Shown: piece by piece, positions 28,101-37,747 of the stretch
Layout: the number at the start of each line of letters is the position of its first letter
Position numbering within the stretch: the stretch's first letter is position 1
NCBI RefSeq assembly: GCF_030408415.1
Contig: NZ_CP046976.1
Coordinates: forward strand, 1,426,001-1,490,000
Reading direction: 5' to 3'
Length of the DNA stretch: 64,000 bases
Source: Corynebacterium appendicis CIP 107643
Lineage (GTDB): Bacteria; Actinomycetota; Actinomycetes; Mycobacteriales; Mycobacteriaceae
Program-made: the position numbers and the translations under genes
The notes under the pieces: model-generated
What the model was told of the DNA's origin: nothing
Seen by the model: only the letters and a program-made list of their open reading frames with translations
The model's database searches: none

Positions 28101-30392
28101 TTACTCGTCGTCCTCATCCTCGCTGACCGGCACGAGCGAGATCTTGCCGCGGTTGTCGATGTCGGCGATCTCCACCTCGATCTTGTCGCCGACGTTGACC
28201 ACGTCTTCGACATTCTCGATGCGCTTGTTGCCGCCGAGCTTGGAGATGTGGATCAGGCCGTCGCGGCCCGGGGTGAGCGAGACGAATGCACCGAAGGCGA
28301 CCGTCTTGACCACGGTGCCCAGATAGCGCTCCCCGACCTTCGGCTGCTGCGGGTTGGCGATCGAGTTGATCTGCTCGATCGCGGCGTCGGCAGCCTCGCC
28401 GGTGGCGGCGGCAACGTAGATGGTGCCGTCGTCCTCGATGGAGATGTCTGCGCCGGTGTCCTCGGTGATCTGGTTGATGGTCTTGCCCTTCGGGCCGATG
28501 ACCTCGCCGATCTTGGAGACCGGGACGTGGACGGTGGTGATCTTCGGCGCCAGCGAGCTCATCTCGTCCGGGCCCTCGATGATCTCTGCCATCGTGTCCA
28601 GGATCGCCTCGCGGGCATCCTTCGCCTGGTTGAGTGCATTAGCCAGGACGTCAGACGGGATGCCGTCGAGCTTGGTGTCCAGCTGCAGTGCGGTGATGAA
28701 CTCGGAGGTGCCGGCGACCTTGAAGTCCATGTCGCCGAAGGCGTCCTCGGCACCCAGGATGTCGGTCAACGCGACGTACTTCGTCTCGCCGTCGACCTCA
28801 CCGGAGACGAGACCCATGGCGATGCCGGCGACCGGAGCCGCCAGCGGCACACCGGCGTTGTACAGCGACAGCGTGGACGCACAAACAGAGCCCATGGAGG
28901 TCGAACCGTTCGAGCCGAGAGCCTCAGAGACCTGGCGGATCGTGTAGGGGAAGTCCTCCTTGGACGGGATCACCGGCACGAGAGCGCGCTCGGCGAGCGC
29001 ACCGTGGCCGATCTCGCGGCGTTTCGGGGAGCCGACGCGGCCGGTCTCACCGGTGGAGTACGGCGGGAAATTGTAGTGGTGGATGTAATGCTTGGACGTC
29101 TCCGGGTGGAGCGAATCCAGCTGCTGCTCCATCTTCAGCATGTCCAGGGTGGTCACACCGAGGATCTGGGTCTCGCCGCGCTCGAACAGGGCGGAGCCGT
29201 GGGCGCGCGGAACCAGTTCGACCTCGACACCAAGGTCGCGGATGTCGGTGACCCCGCGGCCGTCGATACGGAAGCCCTCGGTGAGGATCTTGTTGCGCAC
29301 GATCTGCTTCATCACCGCGTTGTAGGCGGCGCGGATCTGCTTGGATGCGTCCTCGTCGTCCTCAACCGGCAGCGAGTCGAGCAGGTCTGCCTCGATCTCC
29401 TCCATGTAGGCGTTGGTGGCATCGTCGCGCTCGGCCTTGCCCGGAATAGTGAGCAGCTTGGACAGCTTCTTGGAGGCCTTCTTCTCCACGGCGTCGAAGA
29501 TCTCCTCGCTGTAAGACGGGAAGAGCGGGAACTCCTCGGTTTCCTTCGCGGTGCGCTCAGCCAGACCGCGCTGCGCCTCGCACAGGGTCTTGATGAATGG
29601 CTTGGCGGCTTCGAGGCCTTCTGCCACGGTGGCCTCAGTCGGGGCCGGGGCGCCGTCCTCGACGAGCTTGACCACGTTGGCGCCGGCGCCTGCCTCGACC
29701 ATCATGATCGCGACGTCTTCGACCTTCTTGCGGCCCTTCTTCTTTTCCACGATGCGGCCGGCGACGACCATTTCGAAGACGGCCTGCTCGTGCTGCTCGT
29801 GGTTCGGGAACGCGACCCACTGGCCGTCCGGGTGGTCCTCGTCGGCGATGAGCGCCATGCGCACGCCGCCGACAGCGCCGGAGACCGGCAGGCCGGACAG
29901 CTGCGTCGCGGCGGACGCGCCGTTGATGGCCACGACGTCGTAGTACTCCTCCGGATCCCAGCTCATCACGGTGATGACGACCTGGACCTCGTTGCGCAGG
30001 CCCTTGACGAAGGTCGGGCGCAGCGGGCGGTCGATCAGGCGGCACGCCAGGATCGCCTCGGTAGACGGGCGACCCTCGCGGCGGAAGAACGAGCCCGGGA
30101 TCTTGCCCGCGGCGTACATGCGCTCTTCCACGTCGACGGTGAGCGGGAAGAAGTCGAAGCCCTCACGCGGCTGGTTGGATGCGGTGGTGGTGGCCAGCAG
30201 CATCGTCTCGTCGTCGAGGTAGGTGGTCACCGAACCGCCGGCCTGGCGGGCGAGCTGGCCGGTCTCGAACCGGACGGTGCGCTCGCCGAAATCGCCGTTG
30301 TCCAGAATGGCGACTGCATCGGTGATGCCGTAGTCCTCGTCCACATTGAATTCGACGGAATTGTCCGGGGTGTGCGTCTGGTGCTTGCTCAA
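28101..30392 (-). CDS. pnp: Polynucleotide phosphorylase / guanosine pentaphosphate synthetase
   Basis: 3'-to-5' phosphorolytic exoribonuclease of the degradosome, also called GpsI in actinobacteria. The 763-residue protein has two RNase PH cores ([18 protein letters not shown]... and [39 protein letters not shown]), then KH ([16 protein letters not shown]) and S1 ([34 protein letters not shown]) domains. Start TTG 30392: AAAGGGA precedes it by 5 nt, and the residues upstream are not conserved-looking. It follows rpsO, from which a terminator separates it. Confidence 0.95.
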   Translation of the reverse strand: MSKHQTHTPDNSVEFNVDEDYGITDAVAILDNGDFGERTVRFETGQLARQAGGSVTTYLDDETMLLATTTASNQPREGFDFFPLTVDVEERMYAAGKIPGSFFRREGRPSTEAILACRLIDRPLRPTFVKGLRNEVQVVITVMSWDPEEYYDVVAINGASAATQLSGLPVSGAVGGVRMALIADEDHPDGQWVAFPNHEQHEQAVFEMVVAGRIVEKKKGRKKVEDVAIMMVEAGAGANVVKLVEDGAPAPTEATVAEGLEAAKPFIKTLCEAQRGLAERTAKETEEFPLFPSYSEEIFDAVEKKASKKLSKLLTIPGKAERDDATNAYMEEIEADLLDSLPVEDDEDASKQIRAAYNAVMKQIVRNKILTEGFRIDGRGVTDIRDLGVEVELVPRAHGSALFERGETQILGVTTLDMLKMEQQLDSLHPETSKHYIHHYNFPPYSTGETGRVGSPKRREIGHGALAERALVPVIPSKEDFPYTIRQVSEALGSNGSTSMGSVCASTLSLYNAGVPLAAPVAGIAMGLVSGEVDGETKYVALTDILGAEDAFGDMDFKVAGTSEFITALQLDTKLDGIPSDVLANALNQAKDAREAILDTMAEIIEGPDEMSSLAPKITTVHVPVSKIGEVIGPKGKTINQITEDTGADISIEDDGTIYVAAATGEAADAAIEQINSIANPQQPKVGERYLGTVVKTVAFGAFVSLTPGRDGLIHISKLGGNKRIENVEDVVNVGDKIEVEIADIDNRGKISLVPVSEDEDDE

Positions 30393-30490
30393 AAGATCCC
30401 TTTCTGGGCTTCTCGTCTCTCCGGCGATCATCGGTGCCGCCGCGTGTCGGTTTCTTACGTACAACAACCAGGCATGTTACCAGCAGACAT

Positions 30491-30529
30491 AGAAAAATGC
30501 CCAGTTCATCCACAAAGGACGAACCGGGC
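30491..30529 (-). terminator. Intrinsic terminator after rpsO
   Basis: On the minus strand, GCCCGGTTCGTCC pairs with GGATGAACTGGGC (stem arms 30529-30517 and 30511-30499, two G-U pairs, 5-nt loop), followed by ATTTTTC. It is 57 bp after the rpsO stop and 99 bp before the pnp start, so part of the rpsO transcription probably stops here. Confidence 0.8.
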
Positions 30530-30586
30530 GGAAAGGCGCTTCACCCGCGCGGCGCGGCAAGCGCGACGTCGATAAGCGGTTAGCGC

Positions 30587-30856
30587 TTAGCGGCGCAGAC
30601 CCAGGCGGGCGATGAGCTCACGGTAGCGCTCAACGTTGTTCTCGCGCAGGTACTTCAGCAGACCGCGACGGCGACCGACGAGAAGCAGCAGACCACGACG
30701 GGAGTGGTGGTCATGCTTGTGGTCCTTGAGGTGCTCGGTCAGGTTGTTGATGCGCTCGGTGAGCAGTGCGACCTGAGCCTCCGGGGAGCCGGTGTCGGTC
30801 TCGTGCAGGCCGTACTCCTTGAGGACCTCAGTCTTCTTCTCAGTGGACAAAGCCAT
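30587..30856 (-). CDS. rpsO: 30S ribosomal protein S15
   Basis: The 89-residue S15, complete: [61 protein letters not shown] and the ending [24 protein letters not shown] precedes the ATG. The 168-bp upstream interval (30857-31024) should hold the promoter (TAGTCT on the minus strand near 30995) and a long leader, which could be the S15 autoregulatory site known in other bacteria; no leader structure was verified. An 11-mer copy lies 10 bp after the stop. Confidence 0.98.
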   Translation of the reverse strand: MALSTEKKTEVLKEYGLHETDTGSPEAQVALLTERINNLTEHLKDHKHDHHSRRGLLLLVGRRRGLLKYLRENNVERYRELIARLGLRR

Positions 30857-31024
30857 TATTTTTCTCCTTGGTTATTTCAGTTCGCATTCTGCGGATCTTC
30901 CCTGTTCAAGGAAGCGGCGCGGCGACTGCTGCGAACCACAGTCAAAGCCACACTGCACTGAGCACAGCGCGGTGCCGTTACCGAGAAAGACTAGCGCACG
31001 GTCGCGCACAACCGTTAATCGCGT

Positions 31025-31981
31025 CTACCTCGCTTCCGCCGCTAGGTCGGTCAAACGCCGCATGAATTCTGCGAGGAAGCGTTGCTTATCGACGCCCACT
31101 GCCACCTTCGCCGTCTTCTCCTCCTCGTTGAGGCGGGTCTCGTCGCCGATGGTGCGGCCACGGGTCTCACCTTCCGTGTCCACCTTGAGATTGATCGCGA
31201 TGGTGTCGACGAGGCTCGGGTCGATGGCTACGCCGACGGCCAGCGGGTCGTGCAGGCCGCAGCCGCCGAGGTGCGGCGCCGTGGTCTTATAGGCGTCGAT
31301 GTAGTAGTTCGTGGCTGCCGCGAGGAAATCGCCGCCCGGGGTGCCGAGTGCCTCCCACTTCGCGGTCTCGTCGACGGTGAGCAGCGTCTGCAGCGTCACA
31401 TCCAGACCGATCATGGTGATGTCCTTCAGGCGGCGGAAGATCGCGTCGGTGGCCTCCGGGTCCTGGTTGACATTGGCCTCGGCCCACGGGGAGACATTGC
31501 CCGGGACGGTGAGCGCGCCGCCCATCATGACGATGTGGGCCTTGTCCGCGAAGGTGTCGCTCACTTTGGCGGCCGCGGCGATCGTGGTGGACGGGCCGGT
31601 GGGCACGATGACGAGCTCGTCGCCGTACTGCTCGACAGACTCGACGAGGAAGTCGACGGCCGATTTCGTCTCCACGACGCGCTGCGGTGTCGGCAGCTCC
31701 GCCTCGCCGACACCGTTCTTGCCGTGAATGAACTCAGAGATCTCCAGCACCTCGAAGGAGTCTTTCGCACTGGCGTGGCCCGGGCCCGCGAAGACGGGAA
31801 TGTCGGTGCGGCCGAACAGCTCGAGAATGGCCAGGGTGTTGCGCACGCCGGTCTCAACAAGCACATTGCCGTAAGTGCCGGTCACGCCGATGAGGTCGAC
31901 TTCTTCCGAGCCGAGGGCGTAGGCGAGTGCGAGGGCATCGTCGATGCCGGTGTCCAGATCCAGAATCATTTTGCGGGTCAT
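31025..31981 (-). CDS. Inosine-uridine-type nucleoside hydrolase
   Basis: A 318-residue ribonucleoside hydrolase. The calcium-binding aspartate cluster is at the N terminus (ILDLDTGIDDALALAYAL), with VTGTYGNVLVETGVRNTLAIL, IVMMGGAL and GGCGLHDPLAVGVAID also typical. It cleaves nucleosides to ribose and base for salvage. The ATG at 31981 gives MTRKMILDLD; an ATG four codons later is possible. It lies downstream of ribF on the same strand, 54 bp away. One 11-mer copy (31084-31094) is read as VDKQ, not LID. Confidence 0.92.
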   Translation of the reverse strand: MTRKMILDLDTGIDDALALAYALGSEEVDLIGVTGTYGNVLVETGVRNTLAILELFGRTDIPVFAGPGHASAKDSFEVLEISEFIHGKNGVGEAELPTPQRVVETKSAVDFLVESVEQYGDELVIVPTGPSTTIAAAAKVSDTFADKAHIVMMGGALTVPGNVSPWAEANVNQDPEATDAIFRRLKDITMIGLDVTLQTLLTVDETAKWEALGTPGGDFLAAATNYYIDAYKTTAPHLGGCGLHDPLAVGVAIDPSLVDTIAINLKVDTEGETRGRTIGDETRLNEEEKTAKVAVGVDKQRFLAEFMRRLTDLAAEAR

Positions 31982-32035
31982 GGCACACCACACTAGCCCT
32001 TAACACGCCGCGAGCTTGAAGAAGGTGCGGGCGGG

Positions 32036-32998
32036 CTAGGACAGGATCTCGCGCACCCGGGAAACGTCGCGGGCCATGTTCTCCAGCAGCTCGTCGACGG
32101 AGTCGAATTTGACCATGTCGCGCACCTTCGCGATGAACTCCACGCGCGCCGTGCGGCCGTAGAGGTCGGCGTCGCGGTCGAGCACGAAGGACTCGATACT
32201 GCGGCGGTGATCACCGAAGGTGGGATTCGTGCCCACGGAGACCGCCGCGCGGTAACGGATGCCGGGCTCCATGTCACCTTCGATCGGGTTGCCGTCCGGC
32301 AGCACGGTGAACCAGCCGGCGTAGACTCCGTCGGCGGGAACGGCCTCGGTGTCGGAGGCGTACTGGTTCGCGGTCGGGTACCCGAGCTCGCGGCCGCCGC
32401 GCCCGGCGCCGCGCTCGACCTCGGCGGTCACGGAGAATTCGCGGCCAAGGAATTCAGAGGCCTGCGCCACGTCCCCGCCGCGCAGGGCATCGCGGATGGC
32501 CGTGGAGCAGATGCGCTCGGTGCCGTCGAAAAGCAGTGAAACAACGTCGACATTGACCCCGTATTTCTCCCCGAGAGCCAGCATCGTCTGTGCCGTGCCC
32601 AGGCCACCGGCTCCGAAGGTGAAGTTCTCCCCCACCACGACACGGGAGGCGTGGAGTGTGTCCACAATGACGCCGCGGAAATAGTCCTCCGGGCTCTCCC
32701 CCGCCAATTCTCTGGTGAAGTCGATGACCAGCAGGTGGTCGACATCGAGTTCTTCGATGAGGCGGGCGCGCTCCTCCAGCGGCAGCAGCGTGTCGGGGGC
32801 GTGATCCGGCGCGAAGATCGTCACCGGGTGCGGGTCGAAGGTCATCACGACGCACTCCACGCCCGCCTCGTGGGCGAGCTTCACCGCGCGCCGGATGAGT
32901 TTCTGGTGGCCGCGGTGTACGCCGTCGAAGACACCGATGGTCACCACGGGGTCGCGCATGTCGGCGGGAACCTGGCCGAGCCCAGACAAAATATCCAC
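32036..32998 (-). CDS. ribF: Bifunctional riboflavin kinase / FAD synthetase
   Basis: Makes FMN and FAD. The 320-residue protein has the FAD-synthetase domain first (VTIGVFDGVHRGHQKLI, then VMTFDPHPVTIF and VGENFTFG, CSTAIRDAL) and the riboflavin-kinase domain after residue 185 (GYPTANQYA, DGVYAGWF, SVGTNPTFGD, VEFIAKVRDM). Start GTG 32998: TACGCT lies exactly 7 nt upstream, so leaderless. Divergent from truB with 31 bp between starts, although many bacteria keep truB and ribF in one operon. Confidence 0.96.
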   Translation of the reverse strand: MDILSGLGQVPADMRDPVVTIGVFDGVHRGHQKLIRRAVKLAHEAGVECVVMTFDPHPVTIFAPDHAPDTLLPLEERARLIEELDVDHLLVIDFTRELAGESPEDYFRGVIVDTLHASRVVVGENFTFGAGGLGTAQTMLALGEKYGVNVDVVSLLFDGTERICSTAIRDALRGGDVAQASEFLGREFSVTAEVERGAGRGGRELGYPTANQYASDTEAVPADGVYAGWFTVLPDGNPIEGDMEPGIRYRAAVSVGTNPTFGDHRRSIESFVLDRDADLYGRTARVEFIAKVRDMVKFDSVDELLENMARDVSRVREILS

Positions 32999-33029
32999 GC
33001 CGGAAAGCGTAGTGCATAGGGTGGTGAGT
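32999..33029. promoter_or_regulatory. Mirror-symmetric divergent promoters of ribF and truB
   Basis: The whole 31-bp gap is 7 bp + ribF -10 (TACGCT, minus strand, 33011-33006) + 5 bp + truB -10 (TAGGGT, 33017-33022) + 7 bp. Both start codons therefore sit where transcription should begin. The -35 region of each gene lies inside the other's coding sequence. The proS/yaaA gap has exactly the same layout. Confidence 0.6.
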
Positions 33030-33938
33030 ATGAACGTGGGCCAAACTGCAGATCCGCTTTCCACCTCGGGCGTGGTTGTCGTCGATAAGCCTGCTGGCGT
33101 GACCAGCCATGATGTCGTGGCGAGGCTGCGGCGCTTCTTCGGAACCCGCAAGGTGGGGCACGCGGGCACGCTCGATCCGATGGCCACAGGCGTGCTCGTG
33201 GCCGGTATTGAGCGCGGCACAAAGCTGCTCGCGCACCTCGTCGCCGATGAGAAGGTCTATTCCACGACGATCCGCCTCGGCGCGGCGACGAGCACCGACG
33301 ATGCGGAAGGCGACGCGCTCCGCGAATCGGACGCGTCGCAGGTGAGCGACGCCGAGATCATGGAGCAGGTCCGCGCGCTGACGGGCGACATCATGCAGGT
33401 GCCGTCGAAGGTGTCGGCGATCAAGATCGGCGGCAAGCGGGCGCACGAGCTCGTCCGCGAGGGCAAGGAGGTCGAGATTCCGCCGCGGCCCGTCACGATT
33501 GTCAGCTTCGACGTCTCCGGGATCCGCCGGGAGGGCACGTTCGTCGACATCGACGCGCGCGTGCACTGTTCGTCGGGCACCTACATCCGCTCGCTCGCGC
33601 GCGACATGGGCGACGCGCTCGGCGTCGGCGGGCACCTCACGGCGCTGCGCCGCGAGGCGTCCGGCCCGTTCACGCTCGAGCACGCGCGCACGCTCGATGA
33701 GCTCGAGGATCACGTCGCGCTTTCGCTCACCCTCGACGAGGCTCTCACTACCGCGTGGCCCGTGCTCGAGGTCACCGCCGACGAGTACGCCGCGCTCGCG
33801 ATGGGCAAATGGCTCGAACCCCGCGGGCTGAAAGGCGTCCACGCCGCCGTCGGTCCGGACGGCAGGGCCGTCGCGCTCGTCAAAGAAAAGGGCAACCGCT
33901 TATCGACGACCTTCGTCGCCCGCCCCTCGACTTTGTAA
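33030..33938 (+). CDS. truB: tRNA pseudouridine(55) synthase
   Basis: Makes pseudouridine 55 in the tRNA T loop. The 302-residue protein has GVVVVDKPAGVTSHDVV (motif I), KVGHAGTLDPMATGVL (catalytic Asp), KVYSTTIRLGAATSTDD, VPSKVSAIKIGGKRAHELVREG and HCSSGTYIRSLARDMG. Start ATG 33030 is probably leaderless. Two 11-mer copies occur: at 33080 within the conserved VVDKP and at 33898 near the end. Its last 39 bp overlap the convergent pptT gene. Confidence 0.97.
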   Translation: MNVGQTADPLSTSGVVVVDKPAGVTSHDVVARLRRFFGTRKVGHAGTLDPMATGVLVAGIERGTKLLAHLVADEKVYSTTIRLGAATSTDDAEGDALRESDASQVSDAEIMEQVRALTGDIMQVPSKVSAIKIGGKRAHELVREGKEVEIPPRPVTIVSFDVSGIRREGTFVDIDARVHCSSGTYIRSLARDMGDALGVGGHLTALRREASGPFTLEHARTLDELEDHVALSLTLDEALTTAWPVLEVTADEYAALAMGKWLEPRGLKGVHAAVGPDGRAVALVKEKGNRLSTTFVARPSTL

Positions 33939-34613
33939 CCGCCCCTTTCGGCGCTGCGCCGCCCGGACGAACGCGGCCGCGCAGACATACCCGCTGCGCA
34001 CCATCCACCTGCCTTCGATGAACGGAACCGGCGTCGGCCGGACGAGAAGGTACGAGATGAAGGTGCCGTCGGGCCGGAGCTCGATCTCGGCGTCTTCGAA
34101 GCCCAGCCACCGCAGCGTCATCGGGAACCAGGCCTTGTAGGTGGCCTCCTTCGCGCAGAACAGCAGGCGGTCGGCCCAGTCGTTGCCCGCTGTCTTCTGC
34201 AGGTCGACCCAGTGGCGCTCCGGCGACCGTGCGATCTGGTCGAGCACGCCCTCCGGGAGCGGCTCGGCGGGTTCGGCATCGATCCCCGCCGACCGCAGCG
34301 CGTCCGTCGGCGCGGCGACAGCGATGCGCAGCCCGTCGGTGTGGGTCAACGAACCGGTGTAGCCCTCCGGCCACAGCGGCATGCCCTTCTCCCCCTTCAG
34401 GATCGCGCTGGCGGAATCCACGCCGAGCTCCCGCAGTGCCTGGTGCGCGCACCAGCGGGCGTCGCCGAATTCGCCCTTGCGGTTGTCCACTGCACGGCTG
34501 ACCACGACGCGCTCTTCGGGGTGGAGATGGTTGTAATTCGTCAGGTCCCCGTTCGCGTCGGTCCGCAGGAACACCACGCGGGCGGGAGCCGGAAACAGCT
34601 TTTCGACGATCAC
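33900..34613 (-). CDS. pptT: 4'-phosphopantetheinyl transferase (PptT type)
   Basis: Activates acyl and peptidyl carrier proteins, in mycolic-acid bacteria notably the synthases for mycolates. The 237-residue protein has KGMPLWPEGYTGSLTHTDGLRIAV, the Mg-binding GIDAEP and the catalytic LLFCAKEATYKAWF, which match the family motifs (G-I-D-x-E; F-x-x-K-E-A-x-x-K). Start GTG 34613 overlaps the stop of the upstream gene as GTGA. The same order, with truB next door, occurs in M. tuberculosis (truB-pptT-pptH). Confidence 0.92.
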   Translation of the reverse strand: MIVEKLFPAPARVVFLRTDANGDLTNYNHLHPEERVVVSRAVDNRKGEFGDARWCAHQALRELGVDSASAILKGEKGMPLWPEGYTGSLTHTDGLRIAVAAPTDALRSAGIDAEPAEPLPEGVLDQIARSPERHWVDLQKTAGNDWADRLLFCAKEATYKAWFPMTLRWLGFEDAEIELRPDGTFISYLLVRPTPVPFIEGRWMVRSGYVCAAAFVRAAQRRKGRLQSRGAGDEGRR

Positions 34614-35419
34614 CGCTCCACCTCCATCACCGCGTACGGCCACGCCGGTGGATTTTTCCTGCGCTTCCACTCGTCCGGATACCCCAGCGAGACTTCCACG
34701 TGGTCCACCCCGTCGATGGTGTGCACACCGGGCATGTGCAGGTGCCCGTAGATGACTGCCCTAGCGTTGTAGCGCGTCGCCCAGCCGCGGGTGTGCCGGG
34801 TGCCGCACCACAGGGCGGCTTCGCGCCACCACATCTTGTCCGTCGGCTCCTGGATCAGGGGCCAATGGTTGATGAGGATCGTGGGCCCGTCGATGCGCGA
34901 GAGCCGCCGCGTCGAATAGGCCAGGCGGTCCCAGCACCACGCGCGGATGTCCGCGAACGGGGCGATGGCCACCTCGTCGGTGAACATGATCTCGTTCTTT
35001 TTCGCGGCGGCGAGCGCCTCCTCCACCGTGGTGGTGGGCGGCCGGAACGAGTAGTCGTAGAGCGTGAACAACGGCACGACTGTCACGCCGCCGAAGACCG
35101 GATACGGGTCCTCCGGCGTGATCACCCCGAGCCCGCGCAGCCGGTTGACCAAATCCGTGTACTTCTCCCGGCCCCTGTACCGGTCGGTGCCGCGGGCGAA
35201 GAGCTCGTGGTTGCCGGGCACCCAGATCACGGTGTCGAATCGCTGCACCAGCGTGGCCATGACTTTGACCACCAACTCAGTGCGCTCGGCGACATCGCCC
35301 GCGACGATCAGCCAGTCGGACGGGTCCGCCGGGGTGATGTCGTCGACGCGCGGGCGGTTGACCTTCACGGCTGCGTGAAGGTCCGAAACGGCCCACAGTG
35401 TCGACGTTGTCGAAGTCAT
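34610..35419 (-). CDS. pptH: Metallophosphoesterase, probable phosphopantetheinyl hydrolase PptH
   Basis: A 269-residue calcineurin-like phosphoesterase with all metal motifs: AVSDLHAAV (D-x-H), VAGDVAER (G-D), WVPGNHELF (G-N-H-E), INHWPL and YGHLHMPG (G-H-x-H). Its stop overlaps the start of pptT, as for Rv2795c, which was shown in M. tuberculosis to remove phosphopantetheine from carrier proteins, opposing PptT. Orthology is inferred from sequence type plus position. Confidence 0.85.
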   Translation of the reverse strand: MTSTTSTLWAVSDLHAAVKVNRPRVDDITPADPSDWLIVAGDVAERTELVVKVMATLVQRFDTVIWVPGNHELFARGTDRYRGREKYTDLVNRLRGLGVITPEDPYPVFGGVTVVPLFTLYDYSFRPPTTTVEEALAAAKKNEIMFTDEVAIAPFADIRAWCWDRLAYSTRRLSRIDGPTILINHWPLIQEPTDKMWWREAALWCGTRHTRGWATRYNARAVIYGHLHMPGVHTIDGVDHVEVSLGYPDEWKRRKNPPAWPYAVMEVER

Positions 35420-35429
35420 GGTCTTCTTT

Positions 35430-36764
35430 CTAGTCCTCCGGCGCATCGATTGTGGCCCAACGCATCGAGTAGAAGCGCCACACATCACCCACCAGGCGCA
35501 GCACCACCATGGCGGTGAGGCCGCACCAGATGCCTGCAAGCCCCGTCTCCGCCCAGTACGCGATCGCGATTCCCGGCAGGAAGCCGAGCAGCACCGAGAC
35601 GAGTGTGAGCGTGCGCAGAAAGGCCGCGTCGCCCGCGCCCAACAGCACGCCGTCGAGCGCGAACAGAACGCCTCCGGCGGCGATCATGGCGATCAGCAGC
35701 CACCACGGCACCGCCATCGCGTCGAGCACCGCCTCGTCGGTGGTGAACAGCCGGCGGATGAACGGGCCGCCGACAGCGAAGATGCCAGCCAGGCTGAGCG
35801 CGAACCACAGCGACAGGCGGGTGGCCTTCTCGCCGACGGCGCGGGCGTCGTCGATACGCCCCGTGCCCAACGCCGAGCCGGTGAGCGTCTGCGCTGCGAT
35901 GGCCAACGAGTCGAGCACGAGCGTGAGGAAATTCCACAGCTGCAGCATCACCTGGTGCGCCGCCAGTGCCGCCACACTCACCCGGCCCGCTACCGCCGCC
36001 GCAGAGATGAACGCCACCTGGAACGACAGGGAGCGCAGGATCAGGTCGCGGCCGAGCACCAGCTGGCGCGCAATGACCTTGCCCTGCGGCGCCCACGATC
36101 CTTTATGCACGTGAATCAACGCCCCGAGGAAGCCTGCAGCGGTGAGCCCCATGCCGATGACATTGGCCACCGCCGAGCCCACCAGGCCGTATTTAGCCAC
36201 CAAGAACGGCAGCGCCACCGCGCCCGGGATGAGCCCGCACAGGGTGAGGTAAAACGGCAGCTTCGTGTTCTGGATCCCGCGTAACCAGCCGTTTCCGGCC
36301 ATGATGATCAGCGTCAGCGGAATAGCCAATGCCGCCACGCGCATCCAGCTCACCGACATCTCGGCCGTCGCCGGGTCGTTGGTGAGGAAGAGCGCGATCG
36401 GGTGCGCGAAGATCCACACCAGCGATGCGAGCAGCACACCCACGCCGATGGCGACCCATGTCGCCTGGACGCCCTCCGCAATCGCGCGTTCGGTCTTTCC
36501 TGCTCCGTAGAAGCGGGACGACCGGGCGGTCGTGCCGTAGGACAGGAAGGTCAGCTGCGTCGTCACCGTCGACTGCACCGTGGCGCCCGCCGCGAGCGCC
36601 GCCAGCTCGCCCGCGCCGAGGCGGCCGATGACTGCGGTGTCCAACAACAGGTACAGCGGGTTCGCCGCGAGCACGCCGAGTGCCGGCAGCGCCAGCGCCA
36701 AAACGCGGCGCAGCGTCACCGTGGTGTCGACGGGTGCCTGGGAAGTCTTGTCGGTTTCCGTCAC
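35430..36764 (-). CDS. dinF: MATE-family efflux protein (DinF type)
   Basis: A 444-residue, 12-segment multidrug/toxin extrusion protein. LALPALGVLAANPLYLLLDTAVIGRLGAGELAAL and its pseudo-repeat (SAAAVAGRVSVAALAAHQVML) are the two halves of the DinF/NorM fold. The ATG overlaps the stop of nrnA (ATGA), so the gene belongs to the rbfA-nrnA-dinF transcript; pptH follows 10 bp after its stop. Substrate unknown. Confidence 0.92.
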   Translation of the reverse strand: MTETDKTSQAPVDTTVTLRRVLALALPALGVLAANPLYLLLDTAVIGRLGAGELAALAAGATVQSTVTTQLTFLSYGTTARSSRFYGAGKTERAIAEGVQATWVAIGVGVLLASLVWIFAHPIALFLTNDPATAEMSVSWMRVAALAIPLTLIIMAGNGWLRGIQNTKLPFYLTLCGLIPGAVALPFLVAKYGLVGSAVANVIGMGLTAAGFLGALIHVHKGSWAPQGKVIARQLVLGRDLILRSLSFQVAFISAAAVAGRVSVAALAAHQVMLQLWNFLTLVLDSLAIAAQTLTGSALGTGRIDDARAVGEKATRLSLWFALSLAGIFAVGGPFIRRLFTTDEAVLDAMAVPWWLLIAMIAAGGVLFALDGVLLGAGDAAFLRTLTLVSVLLGFLPGIAIAYWAETGLAGIWCGLTAMVVLRLVGDVWRFYSMRWATIDAPED

Positions 36765-37747
36765 AGTGTCGCGGCCATTTCCTCGACGGTGCGGCGCAGC
36801 GCGGCGATCCCGTCGTCGACCGGCCCCGCCACCGAATAGCCGGCGGCGGGGATGTGTCCGCCGCCGCCGTGCGCGGCGGCGACCTCGGCGACATTGACCA
36901 CGGTCGAGCGCAGCGACACCGACCAGTAGCCCGGGTGGATCTCCTTGAACACCACACCGATATCGCTGCCCGTCAGCGCGCGGGAGTACTCGATGATGGA
37001 CTCCACGGCGGTCTGGTTCATGCCGGACAGGTGGCTGTCGTCGATGCGCAGGACAGACATGGTCAGGTTCCCGGCAGCGAGCGTCGTCATGCCCGCCATG
37101 ACCTCGCCCATGAGTTTCAGGTCCTCTGCGGAGACCGCGTCCATCAGGTCCATGCCCGCTGAACGCGGCTCCACGCCGTTGTCGAGCAGCTCGGCGGCCA
37201 GACGGTGCATGCGCGGAGTTCCCCAGCGGAAACTGCCGGTGTCGGTGACCAGGCCCGCGTACAGGCAGTACGCGATCTCCGGGCTCAGCTCGACACCCAG
37301 GTAGTGCATGAGCTCGCGGATGATCACCGTCGTCGACTCGGACGGCAGCACGAGGTTCATGCCGCCGAAGCCCGGGTTGGATGCGTGGTGGTCAATCACG
37401 ATCAGGCGCTCGGACGCCGCCGCGATTGCCGGGGCGAGCCGCCCGGTACGGTCGAGCGAGGCGCAGTCCGTGGTGACCACGAGGCCGTCGTCCGGCAGCT
37501 CGTCGCCGAGAATGACATCCTCGACCCCCGGAATGGTGGCCAGGTTCTCCGGCCACGGGGCGCGCTGCCCGATCCGCACGTCGACAGTGACCCCGAGGGT
37601 TCGCAGAGCGAGCGCCAGCGCGGAGGCTGACCCCACCGCATCAGCGTCGGGGCGGATGTGCGTGACCACGTGCACGGCATCGGCGGCCTTCAGGCGCTCC
37701 GCCACCGCCGTGAAATCGCCCTCGCCGGGGGCGAAGAGATACCCCAT
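36761..37747 (-). CDS. nrnA: DHH/DHHA1 phosphoesterase, NrnA type
   Basis: Nano-RNase and pAp phosphatase. The 328-residue protein has HIRPDADAVGSASALA (motif I), VTTDCASLDRTGRL, LIVIDHHASNPGFG (the DHH) and, in DHHA1, GGGHIPAAGYSV. In actinobacteria it degrades very short RNAs and c-di-nucleotide products. It starts directly at the rbfA stop and overlaps dinF by 4 bp. Confidence 0.94.
   Translation of the reverse strand: MGYLFAPGEGDFTAVAERLKAADAVHVVTHIRPDADAVGSASALALALRTLGVTVDVRIGQRAPWPENLATIPGVEDVILGDELPDDGLVVTTDCASLDRTGRLAPAIAAASERLIVIDHHASNPGFGGMNLVLPSESTTVIIRELMHYLGVELSPEIAYCLYAGLVTDTGSFRWGTPRMHRLAAELLDNGVEPRSAGMDLMDAVSAEDLKLMGEVMAGMTTLAAGNLTMSVLRIDDSHLSGMNQTAVESIIEYSRALTGSDIGVVFKEIHPGYWSVSLRSTVVNVAEVAAAHGGGGHIPAAGYSVAGPVDDGIAALRRTVEEMAATL

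Noticed and set aside
28046..28213. N-terminal extension of the 26.8-28.0-kb membrane protein into pnp
   Set aside because: The extra residues are Ser/Arg-rich shadow sequence opposite the pnp frame's end; a start after the pnp stop is more credible.
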